This document shows positions 8,926-19,851 of a DNA stretch of 64,000 bases, piece by piece (positions within the stretch are counted from its first letter, which is position 1; the number at the start of each line of letters is the position of its first letter). This DNA comes from Labia minor (taxonomy: Eukaryota > Arthropoda > Insecta > Dermaptera > Spongiphoridae): assembly GCA_963082975.1 (NCBI GenBank), contig OY720344.1:91704538-91768537 (forward strand), given 5' to 3'. The notes beneath the pieces were generated by a model. The model was not told where the DNA came from. It was given only the letters and a program-made list of their open reading frames with translations, and did not search any database. Made by a program: the position numbers and the translations under genes.

Positions 8926-8930
8926 ATATT
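8926..8930. repeat. Target-site duplication, right (ATATT)
   Basis: Five bases matching 3895-3899. Confidence 0.8.
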
Positions 8931-9136
8931 TAATATTATAATATAATTAGTTATATTATTAAAATTTTTCATAGAAATGATAGAAAAAATTATTATGGAG
9001 AATTTTTCATTTAAAAAATATTTATTAATTTTGGATTGATTATTAAAATTGTCACAGAAACTTTATATTTTTCTTTATATATAAGAAACATTCAGTCATT
9101 TTGTTTTTTGGTTCGTAATTGTTTTTCTGAAAAAAG

Positions 9137-9870
9137 CTGGAGTGTCTCCGCTCGTCTATCTCGCAATTTGAATTGGATTAAATAACATATATTATATTTA
9201 AATAAAATTTAATTAATTAAATTATAAATTAAATTTAATAAATAATATTTATTAAACCAACGCGTGTTTGGCTCTTTGTTGATGGTACCACGTCACGTGC
9301 TGGCGCGTGATTGCCAGTCAACGTGTTAAAAAATTAATTCCGGTACTCTCAGCGTTTCAATCAAGCTAAAATTCTATATATAGCAGTTTTATACAATTAT
9401 TAATCATGTGAAAAACTATCAAACATATATTTTTATTTTTACGGTCAGTTTTGAGGAAAAAAATGAAAACTTGGTAGGTAATCACCCTTTTCCGTATGCG
9501 TTACTTTTCTCAAAAGTTGATAGAAAACTACGAATTTTTAATAATGTCCGTGTAACAAATTTCATTATTCTAGCTCAAACCGTTTTTGAGTAATCGTGTC
9601 TACATATACACACACTCAAACACACAAAGACATTTTTCTCAACCTTAGTGAAAATGACTCAGGGTCCTCCAAAACGTATAAAAACATCAAAATCTCAACA
9701 TCGAAAATTTTCGTGATCGCAATACTATTTAGGAATAAGGAATGTCCCAGCTAAAATTTATTTTTACTATAAAGACCGACGGTATGATCCTGAATCTTAT
9801 TTCGATCTATGATATACAGATTTAAAATTCAATAAAAATAAAAATCGACAATTTCTGGCGAGATAGTAAA
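9137..9870 (-). mobile_element. Repeat family A (Helentron/DINE-1-like), copy 1, longest
   Basis: Minus-strand copy and the longest of six. Read on the minus strand it starts near ACTATCTCGCC in a T-run. It then has about 100 bases missing from the shorter copies (around AAGATTCAGGATCATACCG), a GT-type microsatellite, the core block (GAAATTTG near 9575), an AT-rich segment, the inverted GCGAGATAG and a terminal GAGTG/CACTC-type hairpin. It ends at a T-run. No protein is encoded; the 61-codon frame at 9408 recurs in copy 4 and reflects shared repeat sequence only. The structure fits non-autonomous Helentron-associated elements. Confidence 0.75.
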
Positions 9871-11689
9871 AATGAAAAAAACCAAGTGTAGCTAGTAGGG
9901 GTCAAAGATTTTTATTCTTTAGTCATTCAGTCAACTTTAATATATTAATAATACTAAATTAAAATGTAAATTCACTAGGATATTCGAATATTTATTTATT
10001 TCAATTACAATTTAAAATTGAAAAAGGAAATGTCTTGAAAAAGCTGTTTCAAGACAAATGATAGGTTTCCTGTCTCCAAAACGATAGGATTCAATCAGTG
10101 GGATGAGGCAGATCGTCAAGGTTCAAAATTAATCACAAGTAGAAAGATTTACTGCTACCAGATTGATGACCGAACAGCAAATAAGAAACTGACGGGAGTA
10201 GAAAGCTTCTTCAAGTCGATTGACAGATTGCATTTCACTCGATCAAACCCGTTTCTTTCAATTCTAATTAAAATTTCTTAAATGAGATATTTATTTTTTT
10301 TCAGGATTATTATTACAATAATTATTTAGCTAGTATAATATATAATGAAACCAATGTTTCATAAATTAGTTGGTATACTACAAAATATACCCAGTGTTTT
10401 TAAGTTTTAATTATAAAATTTCAGAAATTAAACATTCAAAACTACAAATATACCATATATTTTGAAATTTGAATTTGACATAGATATAATATTAATTATA
10501 ATAATAATAATAATAATAATAATAATCCAAAATATAATAATTTAATTTCAATATTTCAACGGTTCTAACTCCAGACTGATTACGTCCTTTGAAAGGACCA
10601 CCATTAATTAAAATATAAGATATTATTTCTTCATTATTATAATACTTAATGATAATTATTATAATCTTGTGATCATTTAACAATATTAACACTTGTTAAA
10701 AAATTAATAAAACTTTTTTAATTTTTTTATTCTTATAAAAAATATATTTATAAAAAATAAAATACTTTTATTAAAAAGTTTGCCAACCAATTAAAATTAC
10801 CAATTGGGTCAATCTCTAAAATTAATAATCTCGATTCTTTTATCAGTTTCAGTACTAAAATATTGAAAACTTTTTAATGAACAGCATAAGTTATTTTTTT
10901 TTTAATAAAACTTAATTTTAACTCTCTATATATAACAAGGATGTTTCGTACCTACCGGATTAGATATTATATTTTTGTAAATTTTAAATTTAAATATGTA
11001 AATTTATTTTATTTTTCACAGGTGTGGAAAATGAACATTTATTTAATTATGTTTCTCTTTTATTTTTCAATCTTTCACTAGCAATATATAATCAAGTAAA
11101 TTTGATAAATAAAATTAAAAAAAAAATATTACTAGAAATTTATAAATTCTTTTCAATATTTAATTCAAATTTAAATTTTATTACAAGTAGTATTAGTTAA
11201 TAACATTTTTTTAAAATTAAAAGTCCCAGACCTAGCAAAAATTGAGAGGATCCGTTGTACTTATCATACAACTTATCTATCTTCTTAGGCAACAACTTGT
11301 TTAATAGGCCCTATTCGTTTATAGGGTGACCAAAATCCAGAGTTTTTTTTATTTATATTAGGTATTTTAAAGTGTTGTTCGGTATAAATAAAAAATATTT
11401 TCAAATTTATATTTATAATATTACAATTATTATTAAAAAATCAATTAAAACAATTTAATGTTTTATTTTAAAATCATTATAAAAAATGATTACAATTTAA
11501 AACAAAAAGTAAAAACTGTTTTTTGTAATTTTATATTATTTTATCTTTGATTTATATATTCATTGTAATAATGTTAACCTTTCTCATTTAACCTGAATTC
11601 AATTAAAAATATATTTAAAATATTTGAATGACCTTTGAACCGGATCCTTTCATTAAAAGCAAACTAACCAATTTATCTTTCAATTTCAG
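9871..11689. other. AT-rich non-coding DNA with small dyads
   Basis: No gene recognised. It holds a perfect 10-bp inverted repeat with a 6-base loop (TGTCTTGAAA, 10031-10056), a (TAA)n run at about 10495-10525, and near 11250-11325 two short dyads (GTTGTA/TACAAC and CCCTAT/ATAGGG) in a less AT-rich patch. None matches a known RNA. Confidence 0.45.
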
Positions 11690-12070
11690 AACTTTTGAAT
11701 AATACGTTATCAAATATATTGTGGCTTTATTCGAAGTCCGGGGGTGGTGTTGGAATTGGACCGAGTTTTCAATTCACGAGAGTAATCCGCTTGAAAGAGG
11801 GGTTGGCTGGAACTAAAAGAGAAGGGATAGTGGGTGGGCGCCAGCTCAACCCCCGCAGGGAGGATCAAACGTCCTGTTAATGCAAACTGCTCCCATGCAT
11901 GTTAGGAGAATATTCGTGTTATTTGGAGGCGGGTATTTATCCTGAAGAGAGAGAGAGAGAGAGAGAGACCTATTGGCAATGTTATTATTAATTTAACGTG
12001 AGGCGAAATCCTTAACCTAGGAAAACTAACAGCTGCGACACGAACGAGCACCAACCCCTCGCATGCCGCA
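11690..12070. other. Less AT-rich, non-repeat block of unknown role
   Basis: A block of clearly higher GC than its surroundings, with a (GA)n run at 11945-11968. It contains no transposon ends and is not repeated in this window. It could be a conserved regulatory block or an unrecognised exon. The 61-codon open frame here has no family I know. Confidence 0.3.
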
Positions 12071-12918
12071 CCGTTGATTTACCTAGAAAAATAACATGTT
12101 ATTTTTTATAATGCAAAATAACAGAGCACGTAACCTTGGTGTTTTGTCTGGTTTGGTGGCCTTGGAAGTAAAAATCTCAGATTCCAAGGAAAGAAGATAT
12201 CGGGCTCGTAATTAATATTTTCTAAGAAATTGTTTTTTTTATTTTTATTTGAATAATTTAGCTTGTTTACATATTTATCTAATATTTTCATAATATATAT
12301 ATGTTTGTTAACGTTGTGAGATTAAATCCACATGCTTAAGTTCAGGAGTTCAGAATAATACCAACGAGCTAAGTTCTTGATATACTAAGAATTTAATATA
12401 CAAGATTTATTATAATTTATTTCATATTTTTCTACAAATAGGATAATTTGGATTAAAATGATATATGAATATTTTTTACCGACCGACGATAGGAAGGGAA
12501 GGTCTTGTTTTCACACTAAATTTCACATGTGGAGATTTTTACATATCTCCACGAATCATGCAATTTGTTAACAGAAAAAAGTATTTTTAGTATGATATCT
12601 GGCCGTCCGTCCGTGTGTCCATTGTGGGTCCGTTTAGACGTGTATAGCTTGAACAGCTCAACGGATTTTGATAAAATTTGGTAAATTTACTTAATGCGTC
12701 AGTAAAATGAATTCATCAACTTTTGGTGTCTATCCGGAAACCGGAAGTGGTAGTTTACAAAATATTAATTTTATATTCATTGTCGGAAAATATTTCACTT
12801 AAAATATAGTAGTAGTAATTAATAATTGAGTAATTAAACCAAAAATAAAAAGCAAGATAATATTAATTTAGTGATTTTAATTCAAATTTTAAAAATATTT
12901 TTTCTGATACTTTATATA

Positions 12919-12948
12919 CAGTCCCTGGCCAAATTATTAGACGCACTG
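12919..12948 (+). repeat. Tc1 terminal inverted repeat, left
   Basis: Exact 30-bp reverse complement of 14567-14596. The match stops at the next base. Confidence 0.95.
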
Positions 12949-13148
12949 CAAGATTTCATGTAAAATATTAATTACCGAGTGATATTGTACTTATAAATTG
13001 AATTGTTTTTTATTTTTATATTAATCAATGAAAATAAAATAAAACAGCATTAATTTAGAAAATTATATGTTTATTAAGTATTAAAGAAAAATGAAAATAC
13101 ATAATGTAAATAAAAGTCAATATTTAGTCGAGCCACCTTTAGCCCCTA

Positions 13149-14255
13149 TCAAAGCTTCAACTCTGCGCGGCATGCTATCAATGCAAGACTGAACTGTCTC
13201 CTGCATTTGAGGGTGATGTGATTCCACCTATTAATAATTTTTTCTAGGAGCTGGGTTTTGTTGGTGATCATATCTTTAGCCATTTCTCTTTTCACTAGCT
13301 TCCACACATTTCCAATTGGGTTCATATCGGGACTATTACCCGGCCAATCCAACAGAGGGATATTTTCTTCTGCCAAAAAAGCTTTAACTGACCGAGCAGT
13401 GTGGCAGGGAGCTCCATCTTGCATGGAAGTGAATGGTTCCCCATTTAGAAACCATTCTTTGAGCTGCGGAATTAACCAATTTTGTAATACTTCTTTGTCT
13501 TGGTGTTGCCTCATTATTCCATTTACGACGTATAGACGTCCAGCACCCTTGCCGCTGATGACCGACCAAATCATCACTTTGGTTGGATGTTTCACCGTTG
13601 GAACGACACAGTCAAGATGAAACTTTTCTCAATGACGACGACGCACATACAGAGCTTTATTCTGCAAAATTTCAAACGTGCTTTCGTCACTGAAGCAGAC
13701 ATGTCAAAATAGACAAAATATATAAACTTTCATGTTTCTTTGCTTTATTTAACTGAAAATGATTATAATGTATCAATTTTTTATAAAATTACAAAATCTT
13801 ACCGATCTCCAGAAGTCCACATCTTTGTCTTTCCATTGTTTGGCCCACTTCAGGCGCTTTGCTTTCATGGCAGCTGTTAACTTGGGCTTCCTGGCGGGGC
13901 GACAGGCCTTAAAATCTAATTCTTTTAATTTTCTTCGAACAGTGCGTTCAGAAACATTTACGCTAGCATCCTGGAGTTGTGATTTTATCATCTTTGTGGT
14001 AGCAAATCTGTTTTCTAGACAAATTTTCTTCAAACATCTCTCTGACCGTGGAGTGAAAATTGGTTTTCTACCGCATCTTTTCTTTCTTTTTGAACTTAAT
14101 TCCTCCCCAGATTTAATTTTCTTTTTTATGCGGCGTACACTGGCTTCAGAAACGTTCAATCTTCGTGATATTTCCCGGTTTGTAAATGTATTTGCATTCA
14201 CAAGGGCCTTCACTTCAGCTTTTTTACGTGGTGTAAGATCGACTTTTCTACCCAT
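13149..14255 (-). pseudogene. Tc1-like DD34E transposase, broken
   Basis: Exon 1 runs from ATG at 14255 to 13803 (151 codons) and exon 2 from 13700 to 13149, for about 334 residues, the usual Tc1 length. Exon 1 has two helix-turn-helix units (around REISRRLNVSEASVRRI and the KMIKSQL...SERTVRRKL stretch) with a GRKP hinge. Exon 2 has the first catalytic Asp in FSDES (about 156), the second in MQDGAPCHTA (246) and the block DWPGNSPDMNPI. Three defects are visible: a TGA stop at 13629-13631; the third catalytic residue, 34 positions after the second Asp, is Gly (codon GGA at 13311-13313) instead of Glu; and the intron acceptor reads AT instead of AG. When intact it would cut and paste the element at TA sites. 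The overlapping plus-strand frames are shadows. Confidence 0.92.
13701..13802 (-). other. Probable ancestral intron in Tc1 transposase
   Basis: 102 bases between codons for WRS and VCFSDES. The donor is a good GTAAG. The 3' end is T-rich and reads GACAT just before exon 2; one base change (AT from AG) would restore a standard acceptor and the joined frame is exact. An insertion of other origin is possible, but the fit of the reading frame favours an intron. Confidence 0.6.
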
Positions 14256-14566
14256 AATAAAAATAGTCCAAATATTTTTTTCAAACACTCTAAACAAAAT
14301 AAAGTAATAATTGTGTAGTTAAACAAACAATGACAGTCCATAAAGACACAGAAACACGTATGTACCTGCCGCGATCCCGATCACGATTGATACAGGTTTG
14401 TACTTGTTTACGTTCATGTATCACTTTATCAACACAGTGTTGCCATTTTTTTAAAATAAATACAAATAGGTAGTCTACGACAAATCTTTTAAATAAAAAT
14501 CAATAATATTGTAGTTTAAATATACAATAACTGTATAAAAAGAATCATAAAATTATTAAAAAAATA

Positions 14567-14596
14567 CAGTGCGTCTAATAATTTGGCCAGGGACTG
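14567..14596 (-). repeat. Tc1 terminal inverted repeat, right
   Basis: Exact 30-bp reverse complement of 12919-12948, followed by the TA duplication. Confidence 0.95.
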
Positions 14597-14668
14597 TATA
14601 TATATAATGTTGTTTGGAAATTAATTTATTTCAAATCGTCAGTTGGTTCTGTGCCTGGTCACAGCTCA

Positions 14669-16180
14669 TAATTTTTAATCTTGTTCTCTTTAAAATAAAA
14701 TTTCTTACAACATTTTAAAATTATTTCAGAACACCCAAATTAAGCAGTCAGGAATAACCAAACCATTTAACGTAAACATAATTTACTGAACCATAGACGG
14801 AACAAAATCAAATTTTGTATGTTGAATGGTTATGATGTTCGAATATCGAATTATAACTCGCCATATCTTAAACAAGCAAGCCCTCAACCCTTAGAATTTA
14901 CCCTATTTTTATATTAAATTTATTATTTTTTTAATTTGCCAACGAATACAATAACAGATTGAAACTTAACTATTTCTCCTCTCTATTTATCTTGTTTCTC
15001 TTTTTCTCATTTCCAACTTAAATTTTAGGCTTATCTTTACTAAGTGTTGGTATTATATTTAATATCAGAGAAAAATTGTAAATTCAATGATCATTAAACA
15101 TTTTTAGGAAAAATTTAAAATATTTTTATTCTCTGAAAATGCAATTTTTTATTATTATTTTTATAATATAGTCTTTTAAATGCTTTTATTTGTTTTTAGA
15201 ATTAAAAGATAAATATAGAAATATATCTGCATTTTTATTGTTTTTCCATTAAATTTTTAAAAATAACCTTAAATCCTCAACAATCTTAATTGATTGAACA
15301 AAACCGAGATTAATAGGGTTAATTTTAATAGCAAATATGCTTTAATCAACATAAAATTGAGATATTAAAAAATCAAATTGGCTTCGGTTTCTGCCTATTT
15401 TTAAAGATTTCATCATTCTGAAGAGAAAACAATATTAAAATATAAAAATTAAATTTATATATTTTATTTAAAATTATGATAAAATTAATTAAAAAATTAA
15501 ATTTTTAAATAAATTTAATTTTCAAATAATATAATAATTATAAATTTGGGTATGATTTTTTTTTCAAGTAAGCAAAATTCCCTTTCATAATTATAACCTA
15601 AAAACACCCGCCAAGGTTTATTTTCTATTAGTAATTTAATTCATGATAAATAGTATACTTTTTAATTTGAATTAGATAATCAAAACCAGTGTATTGACAT
15701 TTATGAAGAAGGCCAACTTTATTTAAACAGAAACATACTTTGTAAGGAACAAATAATAAATATATAATCTAAACATCAAGTTAAGGTATTTGTTCCTTCT
15801 ATTTTACTTGCCGATGACAAATCGCGTGACACGATTTCAAAACGCCTACATTAAAAATAAATAGCTTAATTAATAGTCTATTAATTCATAAATTATATAT
15901 ATTACATTATGGTCTTATATTCTTTAACGTGCCCACTTATGTAACCCCTGAGAATAAAATTAAACAAACATTTAAATATAAATTCGTATAAAATAATTCA
16001 TGAAAACATATCCCCATTGCAATTCTTAAACAAATAAACAAACAACAATTTTCTATGTTTCTACTTACAATATTATTTTCTTTCATTTGAATAAATTCAT
16101 AACATTGCAAAAGAAAATGTATTTCATATAAATTAAACAAATTAATTCATAAATAAATGCTTCTAGTATGGAGAAGAGGA
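14669..16180. other. AT-rich non-coding DNA, nothing recognised
   Basis: Low-complexity AT-rich sequence. The 67-codon minus frame at 15937 has no family features. Confidence 0.5.
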
Positions 16181-16719
16181 TACAAGAGGGTAGAGGGTTA
16201 AATATTTGAATTTTTTATTAAATAGAGCCCGGAAAGTCATTAAACTGCTCCAATGTATTGGGAATAAATCATAGCGAGGCACTGACTAAAAACTAATTGG
16301 CTTAGATTTATATCAGCTGGCTGACTGATTGCCGCCAAGGGTTATAAAAACTGATTTACATGCAACGATGAGGTTAGAGGAAGTGGGTTACGGGGTGAGA
16401 TAGATGCGCATTTGGAGCACAAGGCTAGCCAATTAATTTCACCTTACAAAAGTAGGCATGCGTATTCATTTACAACTATAGATTAATTACAATGCATTTG
16501 TTATGGAGAGGCCCATTATAATTTGTATCATCATTCCGTTTGTTGGGTGGAGTGGATGGATTGGATTTGCTGTTTAGGAATTCAACAAAAGGAATTTAAT
16601 TTAATGAAAGAAGGAAAGAGAATGATAATGGAAATTGTTGTTCACACCCATACAATGATTGTTTCTATTTAATATGCATTTTTTTAAAAATTATTATTAT
16701 TATTATTATAAATAACATT
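16181..16719. other. Less AT-rich, non-repeat block of unknown role
   Basis: About 16185-16620 is noticeably less AT-biased than its flanks, has no transposon ends and does not recur in the window. A conserved enhancer-like block is one guess; an exon is not supported. A short ATT-repeat run lies at about 16690-16710. Confidence 0.3.
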
Positions 16720-16755
16720 TATTATATTTAAGTACCTGAAACATCGAGTTCGACC

Positions 16756-16763
16756 CTTTAAGA
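16756..16763. repeat. hAT target-site duplication, left
   Basis: CTTTAAGA here and CTTTAAAA at 17577-17584 (seven of eight bases), the 8-bp length of hAT elements, located within repeat D. Confidence 0.75.
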
Positions 16764-17576
16764 CAGGGATGTCAATCTCATAGGTACACTTGGGTCAAAC
16801 AAACAAGGTTTAACTTTAGGCGAGCCGCAAAAAAATTTATTTCGAATAATAGTCGGAAGTGTTTAAAATTCTGACTGCGAAAAACATTTTACCTTTTTTA
16901 CTATCTCGCCAGAGATAGTATTGCGATCACGAAAATTTTCGATGTTGAGATTTTGATGTTTTTATACGTTTTGAAGGTTCCTGAATCATTTTCACTAAGG
17001 TTGAGAAAAATGTCTGTGTGTGTGTGTGTATGTGTGTGTGTGTGTATGTATGTAGGCAAGATTACGCAAAAACGGTTTGAGCTAGAATGATGAAATTTGG
17101 TACATGGGCATTATTCAAAATTCATAGTTTTCTATCAACTTTTGAGAAATGTAGCTCAACCGGAAGAGGGTCATTACCTACAACGTTTTGATTTTTTTTC
17201 CTCTAAAGTGACCGTAAAAATAAAGATATATGTTTGATAATTTTTCACATGATTAATAATTGTATAAAACTGCTATATATAGAATTTCAGCTTGATTGAT
17301 TCGCTGAAATTACCAGAATTAATTTTTTAACACTGCAAATCTCACGCGCCAACACGTGACGTGGTGCCATCAACAAAAAGCCAAACATGCGCTGGTTTAA
17401 TATTTATTATTTATTATTTATAATTTATAATTAATTAAATTTAATTTAAATATAATACATTATGTTATTTAATCCAATTCAAATTGCGAGATAGTCGAGT
17501 GGAGACACTCCAGCTAATTTTTTTTTAGAACCATATTGAAAAAATTTAAATATTTGCCGATATATTGACATCCCTG
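16764..17576 (+). mobile_element. hAT-type MITE split by a family A element
   Basis: Perfect 13-bp terminal inverted repeats (CAGGGATGTCAAT at 16764; its complement ends at 17576), an 8-bp target duplication and about 196 bp of own sequence once the internal family A copy is removed. Its TTTTAGAACCATATTGAAAA segment also occurs in the MITE at 62115-62495, so the two are related. No transposase. Confidence 0.82.
16897..17513 (+). mobile_element. Repeat family A, copy 2, nested in hAT MITE
   Basis: Plus-strand copy with ACTATCTCGC (16900-16909) and its inverse GCGAGATAGT (17486-17495), a GT-rich microsatellite at about 17012-17055, the core block with GATGAAATTTGG, and the 3' hairpin GAGTG-GAGA-CACTC (17497-17510). 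It sits in a T-run that is uninterrupted in the related MITE at 62115, so it appears to have entered between T residues without a visible duplication. Confidence 0.8.
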
Positions 17577-18128
17577 CTTTAAAAAATATTGATATACAAT
17601 TCTTTGGTTAATTATTAATGTTACATCATTGCATCATTCTGATTAAAATTAATGGAACTTGGGGTCCTTAATAATAATAAATAATATTGAAAAAATATTA
17701 AAAATTATAAAACTATCTAAAAATTAATTAATAAAATAACAATGAATAAATAAATATAAATTAGTAATTTAAAAAAAATAATCACGAAAATAGATAAAAA
17801 AAACAAAATTAAGTAATAAAAATTTATATGTAAGAATTAACAAAAATTTAAACGACAAAACAGATTAAAAAATTGTTTTTAAAATATCATAAATAAACTT
17901 ACAATGTTTGCAAGATAAATTTTAGATTTTTTTTTTGCTGAGAGATTAATAAATAAATTTCGTAAGTTGATTTTAAAATATTATTAAAATAAATATTTTT
18001 AATTTTATTTCGAAAATAAATAAAAAATTTTAAAATATTTTAAATATAAAAATTAATTCAATACCAATTAAAAAAGAATATATATATATATATATATACA
18101 ATTTTTGCTAGTATAATAAGATAAGATT

Positions 18129-19286
18129 TCAATGAAATATAAAATAAAATCCACATCTAAAATGGGTAAGGTAACGAAATTTTAAAACAAAAATTACAAT
18201 GTTTTTTATGAGTGTGTATGAATAAGAATTTATAATATTTTTAGCTTCAACAATGTATTTTTAAATTCTCAGATAACTAAATATTTCTAATATGTTACGT
18301 TGACTGATCTGATGTGAATTTAGGTATGGAGGAAATTTTCTGAGACTACACCGTCTATCCGATTCATTTTAATTTTTTTGAAAAATGTATTTGAAGAATG
18401 TATTTTAGTGCAAAATCGAACGGAAAAACTAACATTTAGAATCTTTATTAATATGATTAATTAATTTTTATTTGAACAGAGATATTAATAATTTAATTTC
18501 AATTTAAACGCCATTTCTAGACTATTAAATATGGAAAAATAAATTATTAAGTATAATGGTGGATATAAATATTTGATAAATGAGGAAATAAATGTAAAAA
18601 TAAAAATTTTAACCATTTCAAGACTTATGGGAGATTCCTGTCTCTTGTAATATTATATATTATACTTTTCTTATATACGAATAGCATTAATAATTTATTT
18701 ATTAATAATTCATATTTAGACAGAATAATGAGAAGATTTGATCGTCGGGATTCATTTATACAACCGAGCCATATATTTAAAAATATTAAAGCATAGAATT
18801 TCAGAGATTTAATCCATTAATATTCGTTATAATGAAATTCTTATTATTTAAATATTATTATTTAATATATATTTTAAATCAAATAATTTATCCCCTCACT
18901 AGGAAAACAACAGAACCTCAATTTACAATTTAAAAATTAAAATATGTTTATACAACATTGTTTTGGACATAATATGTACATAAATAAATAAATATTTAGT
19001 TTAGTAGTAGTTTCAAACAAACTGAAAACCGATATCAGGATATTTACATATTAATTATCTTAATGCATAGGCATAGTACTTTATATATGATACATCATTT
19101 TTATTGATAATTTCTTTTGATCCATTTATTACTGATAAAATTAAATAAAAATTAATTTTTAAAGTTTTTTTTTTAATCTAATCACATTGATTTCTATTGT
19201 GTAAAAATATATCTATGATGTTTATTCATATATCATCTTATTATTTCATTGACATAAGTACATATTATAAAAATAATATTTTGTTA
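18129..19286. other. AT-rich non-coding DNA, nothing recognised
   Basis: AT-rich and low complexity. No frames, transposon ends or repeats shared with other parts of the window were seen. Confidence 0.5.
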
Positions 19287-19294
19287 TTCTATAT
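19287..19294. repeat. hAT target-site duplication, left (TTCTATAT)
   Basis: Exact 8-bp match to 19580-19587. Confidence 0.9.
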
Positions 19295-19579
19295 CAGGTG
19301 TGGGCAATCAGGTGCCCGCGAAGCCATTTCAAGTGCCCGCGAAGCAATTTTCAAGTGCTTGCATTCAAATTACCAAGTATTAAATTATTACTAAAAAATA
19401 AATAAATAAAGGTAAAATGTTTTTGCGACCAGGATCTTAAACATTTTAGATTTTTTTTTTCAAATTTTTCAATAAAAAAAGGTAAAATGTTTTTGCGATC
19501 AGGTATCACCAAGTGTGCCCACCCCTGTTATTTTATTTCCGAAATGTGCCCGACTATTGAAAAAGGTTGCCGACCCCTG
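19295..19579 (+). mobile_element. hAT-type MITE
   Basis: 285 bp with imperfect 15-bp terminal inverted repeats (CAGGTGTGGGCAATC; the right end read inward is CAGGGGTCGGCAACC) and a perfect 8-bp duplication TTCTATAT. It contains two copies of a GGTAAAATGTTTTTGCGA block and GTGCCCGCGAAGC repeats. An inner TGCCCACCCCTG at about 19516-19528 looks like a second end, hinting at an end duplication. Non-coding. Confidence 0.85.
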
Positions 19580-19819
19580 TTCTATATGATGTGAACAAGA
19601 CTGAATTTAATAAATATTTTTATTTATTAGACATATGTTCTATTAAAAATTATAATTTACTTAAAATGATTTATTAATACTTGATCGATAAATACACATT
19701 TGTATAAAGCTATAATTAGATTGCACAATAATAGTAAAAGAAAGATAATATACATATAAAGATTCATTGTATCTTGAAATATCATTATATATATACATGT
19801 ATATATACATTAATGGATT

Positions 19820-19851
19820 AGTACCGGGACCCCGAGCCTCGGCTCGGTACT
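19820..19851. other. GC-rich hairpin
   Basis: Arms AGTACCG and CGGTACT enclose GAGCC/GGCTC. It stands out in AT-rich DNA just before repeat D copy 2. It may be the real 5' end of that copy. Confidence 0.5.

Larger units (their letters stand above)
12919..14596 (-). mobile_element. Tc1-like DNA transposon, full length but inactive
   Basis: 1678 bp bounded by perfect 30-bp terminal inverted repeats starting CAGTCCCTGG, flanked by TA on both sides (12917-12918 and 14597-14598), the hallmark target duplication of Tc1/mariner. It carries a minus-strand transposase with three inactivating changes. It sits inside repeat B; the copy of B at about 37470-37480 shows the empty site. Confidence 0.96.
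12476..14668 (+). mobile_element. Repeat family B (Helentron/DINE-1-like), copy 1, split by Tc1
   Basis: Outer parts 12476-12918 and 14597-14668 together match the uninterrupted copy at 37071-37543. The 5' part has CCGACCGACGAT (12479-12490). The 3' part has its inverted partner with two changes (14635-14646), followed by a CTGTG-6-CACAG hairpin (14649-14664). A CCGTCCGTCCGTGTGTCC proto-microsatellite lies near 12605 and a block with GATAAAATTTGGTA near 12670 resembles the family A core. No coding sequence of its own. Confidence 0.72.
16720..18128 (+). repeat. Interspersed repeat D, copy 1, split by a hAT element
   Basis: Parts 16720-16763 and 17577-18128 match copies at 19885-20617 and 60119-61530: an ACCTG...GACCCTTTAAAAAATATTG start, a CATTGCATCATTCTGATTAA block with GGGGTCCT, an AT-rich body, a (TA)n run and a tail CAATTTTTGCTAGTATAATAAG followed by GATAAG units. 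A short simple tail preceded by TA repeats suggests a non-LTR-type element, but no coding region is visible, so the class is open. Confidence 0.55.

Noticed and set aside
8652-8930. Envelope-like gene after pol
   Set aside because: Pol ends inside the 3' LTR, so there is no room for another gene.
9408-9593. 61-codon frame, and the similar minus frame at 32498, as a conserved small protein
   Set aside because: Both lie in the same segment of family A on the same element strand; the similarity is shared repeat DNA and other copies do not keep the frame.
17511-17516. CTAA as a classical Helitron CTRR end of family A
   Set aside because: It is present after the hairpin in copies 2 and 5 but not in copies 1 and 4, so the element probably ends at or just after ACTCCAG.
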